From Desmodus rotundus (taxonomy: Eukaryota > Chordata > Mammalia > Chiroptera > Phyllostomidae), in assembly GCF_022682495.2 (NCBI RefSeq), contig NC_071388.1:177163622-177227621 (forward strand): DNA of 64,000 nucleotides, written 5' to 3'. The notes beneath the pieces are model-generated. The model worked only from the letters and a program-made list of their open reading frames with translations. It was not told the DNA's origin and searched no databases. Shown piece by piece: positions 58,588 through 64,000 of the stretch (positions are counted from its first letter, which is position 1; the number at the start of each line of letters is the position of its first letter). The translations under genes and the position numbers were made by a program.

Positions 58588-58851
58588 GAAAATTAGAGGG
58601 AAAACAGATTATGGAATAAAATGTCAAATTCACAACGTTTAAAACAAAACGCAGAAGTAGAAGGAAACCTCGTGTTTGAGGCAGGACAGTGGGCACAACC
58701 TATGTCTCCCAGACCTCTACGATGATTCTCAACATAGTACTTTTTGGAAAATTTTTAGAAACTGCAATTCAAGCAGTCAGTCTCTTGGGGAATTTCTTAG
58801 GACAAAACCAAACAATGCAATATGTAAGGAAGGAGCCCCAAATTGTATTCA

Positions 58852-59207
58852 CAGTTGACCCCTTGAACAACGCTGGTTAGGTGTGCCGACCCTCATAAAG
58901 CTAAAAATCCATGCATTAATTTTGACTTCCTTAAAATATAACTACTAAAAGACGGTTGTTGACTGGAAATGTTACTGATGACATAAACAGTCAATGAACA
59001 CATATTTTGTGTGTTATATGTACTGTATACAAAATTACTACAATAAACTTAACTAGAGAAAGGAACATGTTATTAAGAAAATCATAAGAAGAGAAAATAT
59101 ATTTTACAATATTTATTGAAAAAAATCCAAAAAATAAAATATTAAAGGAAAAACTACACATGTAGTGGACCTGTGCAGTTCAAACTCAGGTTGTTCAATG
59201 GCCACTG
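58852..59207. mobile_element. Tigger2-like non-autonomous pogo element
   Basis: Left end 'cagttgaccccttgaacaac' and right end 'aggttgttcaatggccactg' are inverted repeats. A TA follows on the right. Internal text 'actggaaatgttactgatg' and 'taagaaaatcataagaag' match the non-coding Tigger2 pattern. It has no transposase frame. Confidence 0.82.
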
Positions 59208-59319
59208 TAATTATTTACATTTGGTTTGGGGTCTTGTGACTTCCCTTTTTACAGTAATTACAAGCTGGGGTGTGGCTTAGTGTGATTCCAAGTCAGAGGT
59301 CAAACAATCTTTTCCCCAA

Positions 59320-59635
59320 ATGCCGAAATCAGGTCTGCCACCTGTTTTTCTACAGCGTGCAAGCTAAAAATGGTTTTAACAGTTTTGAATGGTTAAAGAA
59401 AGTCAAAAGAAAGAGTATTTCATGACATGTGAATATGACATGAAATTCAAATTTCCAGCATAAAGTTTTATTGGAACACAGCCACGCTCATTCACTTATG
59501 CATCATCTGGGGCTGTTTTCTCCCCATAAGGGCAGAGTTGAGCAGGTGCCACAGAGACCATATGGACCACGAAGCTTGAAATATTAATGGCTGGTCCTTT
59601 ACAGGCAGTGTCAGCCAAACTCTCATCTAAGTCAT
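59320..59635 (+). mobile_element. hAT-type MER element
   Basis: 'gtctgccacctgtttttct', 'gcaagctaaaaatggtttt', 'catgacatgtgaatatgac', 'agttttattggaacacagc', 'agagttgagcaggtgcc' and 'ggtcctttacaggcagtg' are landmarks of a common ancient hAT element. It is non-coding. Confidence 0.75.
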
Positions 59636-59676
59636 GATCCCACTACTGCCAAGCGACAGCCTGGGTGGTCTACGTA

Positions 59677-59803
59677 CAGGGTGGGCCAAAGCGGGGTTAC
59701 AGCTGTTCATGGGGAAAAGAAAATGATAATTAATAAATAGTAACGCAAGAATAAGCTCTGTTTCGAGTACTCACAACTCTAAACCTATTTTTGTCACACC
59801 CTG
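59677..59803. mobile_element. Mariner-type MITE, copy 2
   Basis: 127 bp flanked by TA on both sides (59675-59676 and 59804-59805). Left end 'cagggtgggccaaagcgggg' and right end 'aacctatttttgtcacaccctg' are inverted relatives. Reverse-complemented, it aligns end to end with copy 1 at 31000-31127, including the AT-rich centre ('ttcttgcgttactatttatt' against 'ttcttgtattattatttact'). Confidence 0.9.
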
Positions 59804-60444
59804 TATAAAACATCAGTCAAATGATATTAATACTCCACTCACGGCAGCTGTTCTAAAAGAGTTTAGTGTCCTGCTGCGAGAGGCCTGGAGATGTGCAGAG
59901 ACCAGATTTCTCAATGGTAGGACTGCCAAGAAGATAAGATACAGAAAGAGAAAACAAGAGATACTGTAACACTCCTAAGTTACCTCTCTTAAAGAAAATG
60001 GAAAACTTTTCAATGATATTTTCTGTTAGTTTTCTTTTTCATATGAAAAGCCAAAATGCCCTAGTTTCAACCCCATGGAAACTAGAGACTCCCACTTGAT
60101 TGGTGATTTTTCTTCCAGAGGAATTAATGATCGGTGTGAGCAAGTTCAAATGTTGACCTTGTTTGTCAAACTGTCTGAGGCTGAATGTTCTGGGAAATGG
60201 ACAAAAGGAAGGAAGCGTTTAGATATGTATATTCTGAGATTTCATTCATCTTGGATTAACTGAAGAAACCATAACCATAGCTTTCTGAGCAAATGATGAC
60301 CAGCTTGCTTACAGAGGAAAGGTTTCTTTTTTTTTAATTAAAACTCCAATTGTGATTCTAATTTAGCCAAGCCTTTTGTCTCAGTGCAAAATCTGGAGAA
60401 TGTAGTATTTTTTCTTAGGTCCTAGCACATCTTTTTAAAAAACA
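59804..60444. other. Unassigned DNA
   Basis: No gene or repeat recognised with confidence. The frame 60075-60263 has no domain. Confidence 0.4.
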
Positions 60445-60628
60445 AGCAAACCAGCAAGCAAAATAGAGACAGACTCCTAGATAGAAAGCAGGCTGGCAGC
60501 TCTGGGGAGGGGGTTGTCAGAGGGTGGAGGCATCAAGCAAAAAGGAAAAAAGACTCACAGACATGGACAACAGTGTGGTGACTGCAGGTGAGGGGGTGTT
60601 AAATGGAAATGGAGAAAATACAACAAAA
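60445..60628 (+). repeat. L1 3' UTR fragment
   Basis: 'aaaatagagacagactcct', 'gctggcagctctggggag', 'cagacatggacaacagtg' and 'gttaaatggaaatggag' follow the 3' UTR of a bat-type L1. Confidence 0.6.
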
Positions 60629-62485
60629 ATTTGAAAAAAACAGAACATCGATTTACAGTTAGCATTGTCTTGTGTGAGTGCTTCTCAGTCTTTCTGCTGT
60701 TCACATGAGGTGAACCCACAGTTATACATAATCCCAGACCCACTGACTATGACATAGGCTCTCATTTTATCCTCAGGCTCGTACAATGCAGTTGAATGCA
60801 AGGAAACTGTGAATCTACTCTTGTATATATTTTAAGTAAACTTAAGTGCTTGCATGTCATTTTTATGGCTTGTAAACAACAAAGCCGTTGAGGCACGACT
60901 CCTGCAAACTAGTCACAACCCCTCTGGTGAATGAGAACTATGGCCTTAAGCTGAGAACACATTTAATTTGGGTTACACAGTCGGAGCATTGGAGGTCCTG
61001 GCCCTCGAGCCTCTGCAGAGCATTCTCTGGACAGCAACCTGGGTAGCAGCGGAGGAGCTGGCTTCAGCATCATCTTCGTAGTACTTCCTGTGAGCAGTTG
61101 TTTGTAGAAGCTGAGCTTTAAGTCTCACAGCCCCACATTTGGATCCCCCTCTGCCACCCTTTGCTCCTTTTTGAATCCATTGTCCATCAGTGCAGTTCGG
61201 TTCCAGTGGACTCGGGTACAGGTAAGTAAGGGATCAACCCTCAGCCTTTTGCCTTTCCCTGCAAATTGCCAAAGGTTCTCAGAAACCTCACAAACTGCTG
61301 GGAAAAAGGTTTCATTGTGTAGGATTACGTATTTCTGTGCCTGCTCTGTAGTATTTTGAAGAATGCTCATCTGGGGGAGCATTTTCTCCATCCGTTGAGA
61401 TTTTGATTCTTGGCAATTATCAGTTTGGCACAAATAAATTTTAAAAAAAGAATGTTCTTTTTGACATGAAAGGCACTCTTTCAACATCATACCAACTCAG
61501 AATCCTTTGCCCTTAAGATTTAAGACAACAGACACTTCAGGAATGAGTACCCATCATAATCATCCCATATGGAAAAAAAATCGTTAGGTACCATAGTGCC
61601 TCCTTTTAAAACGTTTTTTAAAAAGTTTGAAAAATAGAGGGAAAGGTTTTGGTACAGTGGATCTAGATTAAAAGGATACCTACATTTAAGGAGAAAATGC
61701 AATTTCCTAAGTCAACACGCTGGTGTTTAGATTTCTTCTGTCTTTCATGACGGCTTGTGGCTTCCTCAGACTTCAGAGCACAAGAGATCAGCCAGGGAGT
61801 GCCAGGCAGCAGCTGGGTGGCACAAGGCAGGTTAGGATAACCGTGTGAATCTGCAGGGAATCTTCAATCTCTGGAGAGTAGCAGGTCTACTTACTCAAAA
61901 GAACACAATCCTAGCCCTGAATTGGAAGACAAAAGGCCCTTGAATGTGAAAATGGTGACTAGTCATATATTCTGCAGAAGCAAGAAGTCTGTTCTGAATA
62001 CAAGGCTTGCTGAGAAAACCAAGGTTTACTTAATATCAGGTCTCTAGATAATGCATTCATATAATACAGAACTTAATGCCTGGAAATGGCCTACACTACT
62101 CGGCAGCCACAAACCCACACTAAGGCTGCCTACAGAGCCCCGTTCATCCAGTTGGACTTTTCTATTTTTGCCTCCTGATCAAGAGATAAAGCTCTTTCTT
62201 TCTTGATATAAACATTTTTTTCTTTTGGACTTTTGAGCAATGTTCTTTCTCTTAGTTTATTTTTTCTTACTGTCTTAAATACTTTGTACCAAAGTCATAT
62301 TTTTTAATTTTCACTACTGTGTTCATTTTCCCTATTAATTTTTTTTTAGTAATTGTATTACTTAAATTTTAAATGTGAATATGCTGTTGCTTTCAAATAT
62401 CCCTTGGCAAAAGAAATGATAGGATTTGATGGACTTCCTTAGCATATCAGAAATTGACTTAACAATATTGAAAAAAAAAAAGAAC
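60629..62485. other. Unassigned DNA with an unexplained minus frame
   Basis: The 121-codon minus frame at 61125-61490 starts MMLKECLSCQKEH and has no domain that I recognise. On the plus strand 'gggtacag|gtaagtaag' at about 61220 is a strong donor-like motif inside it. Nothing else stands out. Confidence 0.35.
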
Positions 62486-62550
62486 CTACCTTGGGAGGGG
62501 GCTATGGGAGAATGGGTGAAGAGGTGAGGGAATTAAGAAGTACAAATAAG
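62486..62550 (+). repeat. HAL1/L1 3' UTR, part 1
   Basis: 'gggagggggctatgggag' and 'aagaggtgagggaattaag' match the 3' UTR of the full-length HAL1 ('gggaggggggtgtggag', 'aagaggtgaagggattaag'). Confidence 0.75.
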
Positions 62551-62697
62551 GCCCTGGCTGGTGTGGCTCAGTGGATTGAGTGCTGGCCTGTGAACTGAAA
62601 AGTCACTGGTTCAATTCCCAGTCAGGGTACATGCCTGAGTTGCTGGCCAGGTCCCTTCCCTTCTCTCTAAATAAATAAATAAAATCCTAAAAAATAA
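62551..62697 (+). mobile_element. VES SINE with internal deletion
   Basis: Head 'gccctggctggtgtggctca' close to consensus. The middle from 'ggccaggtccc' jumps directly to 'ttcccttctctctaaataaa', losing roughly 70-80 bases of the usual body. It splits a HAL1-type 3' UTR. Confidence 0.9.
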
Positions 62698-62856
62698 AAG
62701 TATAAGTAGGTAGTTACATGACCAATGGACATGAACAGTGGTGTGAGGATTGTCTGAGGGAGTGGGGAATGGGGCTTGGTGGGTGGGGCGGGGGGCAAAG
62801 GGAGAAAAATGAGGACAATGGTAATAGCATAATCAATAAAATATAATTAAAAGGAA
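62698..62856 (+). repeat. HAL1/L1 3' UTR, part 2
   Basis: 'ggacatgaacagtggtgtg', 'gtctgagggagtggggaat', 'gcaaagggagaaaaatgagg' and 'tagcataatcaataaaata' match the end of the full-length HAL1 at 58470-58580 closely. Confidence 0.82.
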
Positions 62857-62911
62857 GAAGAAATCTACCTTTGATTTGACTGGATTTTTTATGTCATTTA
62901 TATAACATAGT

Positions 62912-63500
62912 TTTAGCTTTATTGAAGTATAATCTATTATATACAATAAAAGTCAATAATTTTAAGTGTATATTTGGAAGAGTTTCGACAAATAAATAAA
63001 GCCCTGTAACCATTACCAAAATCAACATACAGAACATTTCCATCACCTTCAAGGACTTTTGTCCTGCCCCCCTTTTGTTAACCTCCCCCCACCCAGCCCC
63101 TGAAGGACCACCATCTTTCTGTCACTACAGCCTGCCTGTTAGAATTACACATAAATGAAGTCATATTGTGTGTATTCTTTTGTCTCTAGCTTCTTTCACT
63201 CAACATGATACTTTTGAGATTTGTCCATGGTTGGGTAGGGTGTTCTTTTCTATAACATGTATCAGTAGTTTATCCCTTTTATTGCGAAACCATTTTCCAT
63301 TGTATGAGTCTCCCACAACTTATCAGTTTACCGGCTGGGTTGTTTTCACTAACAATGCATAAGAGCTTCAGTAGTTCAACATAATCACCAAAGCCTGGTA
63401 TTGTGGCTATTTTTAACTTCTGTCATAGTGGTAATTTATGTGGTTTTGACTTGCATTTTCCTAGTGAACAATGATGTTTATGTCATTTGAAAAGACTTTT
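62912..63500 (-). repeat. Antisense L1M 3' region
   Basis: 'agctttattgaagtataatc', 'ctgtaaccattaccaaaatc', 'cttctttcactcaacatgat', 'tttgtccatggttgggtag' and 'gacttgcattttcctagtg' follow the reverse complement of an L1M 3' part. Degenerate. Confidence 0.75.
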
Positions 63501-63504
63501 GATT

Positions 63505-64000
63505 TCATTGATTTTTCTCTTCCTGTTGTACACTTTCTGATTCACTGATTTCTGCTCTTTCTTTCTTCCTTCTATTTACCACGAGTTTAATTTGGTCTTA
63601 TTTCTTTTCCTTTTTTTGTTTTGGTGGAAAATGTAGGCATCCATCTTTAAGTCTTAATTTGGTCGCTTAATGTAAATGCTTGATATTTCAGCTTAGATCT
63701 TTCTTCTCTTCTAATATAAGTATTTAGTATTACAAATTTCTCACCAAACACTACCGTAGCTGCGCCACATTCATTTTACTGTGTTGTGTTTTTATTTTTA
63801 TGCATTTCAAAGCTTTTTCTTCTTTTACCATGTCTTATTTAGAATTAGCATGTTGCCTTAATCCAAATATTTAGGAATTTTCCATGAATCTAAAAAATTA
63901 CTGGTTTCTTGTTTTCATCCATTGTGGTCAGTGGCATAGTTTTGGGTTTTGTTTTCAATTCTTTAAAATTTATTGATATTTATTTTAAACCCCAAATCTG
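63505..64000 (-). repeat. Antisense L1 ORF2 fragment
   Basis: 'tgatttctgctctttcttt', 'gtgttgtgtttttattttta' and 'catccattgtggtcagtgg' follow the reverse complement of an upstream part of L1 ORF2. The jump from the 3' region at 63500 to this part implies an internal deletion or two separate elements. It runs off the window edge. Confidence 0.7.

Noticed and set aside
1..64000. CRISPR arrays, operons, prokaryotic promoters, tRNA or rRNA genes
   Set aside because: None seen. The tRNA-like text belongs to VES SINE heads and the sequence is mammalian.

Overview
This window is mammalian nuclear DNA, almost certainly from a bat. The main evidence is 15 copies of a tRNA-headed SINE with the head 'gccctggctggtgtggctcag', a CT-rich body and an (AAAT)n tail, which is the chiropteran VES family. 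Other bat-like features are lineage-type L1/HAL1 3' ends and TA-flanked mariner-type elements. MIR, L2, MER5-like hAT, Tigger and MLT/MST fragments add the usual ancient placental background. The base composition is AT-rich, and there is no operon, CRISPR array or other prokaryotic feature. I found no intact protein-coding gene, so the window reads as intergenic or deep-intronic sequence. Almost all ATG-started reading frames are chance frames or lie inside repeats.

Layout. 1-5 kb: unique AT-rich DNA with small L1 3' ends. 5-9.3 kb: a VES SINE, a MER5-like element, a long L2 reverse-transcriptase remnant split by a younger antisense L1, a hAT-type element and another VES. 9.7-14.5 kb: mostly unique. 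14.5-16.3 kb: an antisense L1 split by a VES. 18.2-18.5 kb: an MST-type LTR. 19.46-20.02 kb: an internally deleted mariner retaining the transposase N-terminus. 20-23 kb: several MIRs, a compound microsatellite and a Tigger-type element with a second Tigger nested in it. 26-30 kb: a VES, two MLT1-type LTRs and an L1 3' end. 31-36 kb: a mariner MITE, an inverted pair of VES SINEs, MER5-like copies, an antisense L1 and a VES carrying a 115-bp foreign insert that copies DNA 1.2 kb away. 37.9-39.4 kb: an ORF1-only LINE (half-L1, HAL1). 43-47.2 kb: a cluster of six VES SINEs. 48.9-51.8 kb: three exon-like segments without an assigned gene. 52.3-52.7 kb: a processed RPL35A pseudogene on the minus strand. 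54.7-55.9 kb: a GC-rich solo LTR. 56.2-58.6 kb: a complete HAL1 with target-site duplications. 58.9-59.8 kb: a Tigger-like element, a hAT element and a second copy of the MITE in the opposite orientation. 60-64 kb: L1/HAL1 3' ends and antisense L1.

There is no gene pathway here. The biology is a layered record of mobile elements. The most useful points are the HAL1 copies (one full length with matching target-site duplications, one with an in-frame ORF1 to ORF2-tail junction), the paired MITEs, the templated insertion inside a SINE, the solo LTR and the RPL35A retrocopy. I did not find a convincing new multi-gene system. Family names come from memory of consensus sequences and were not checked with a repeat database.
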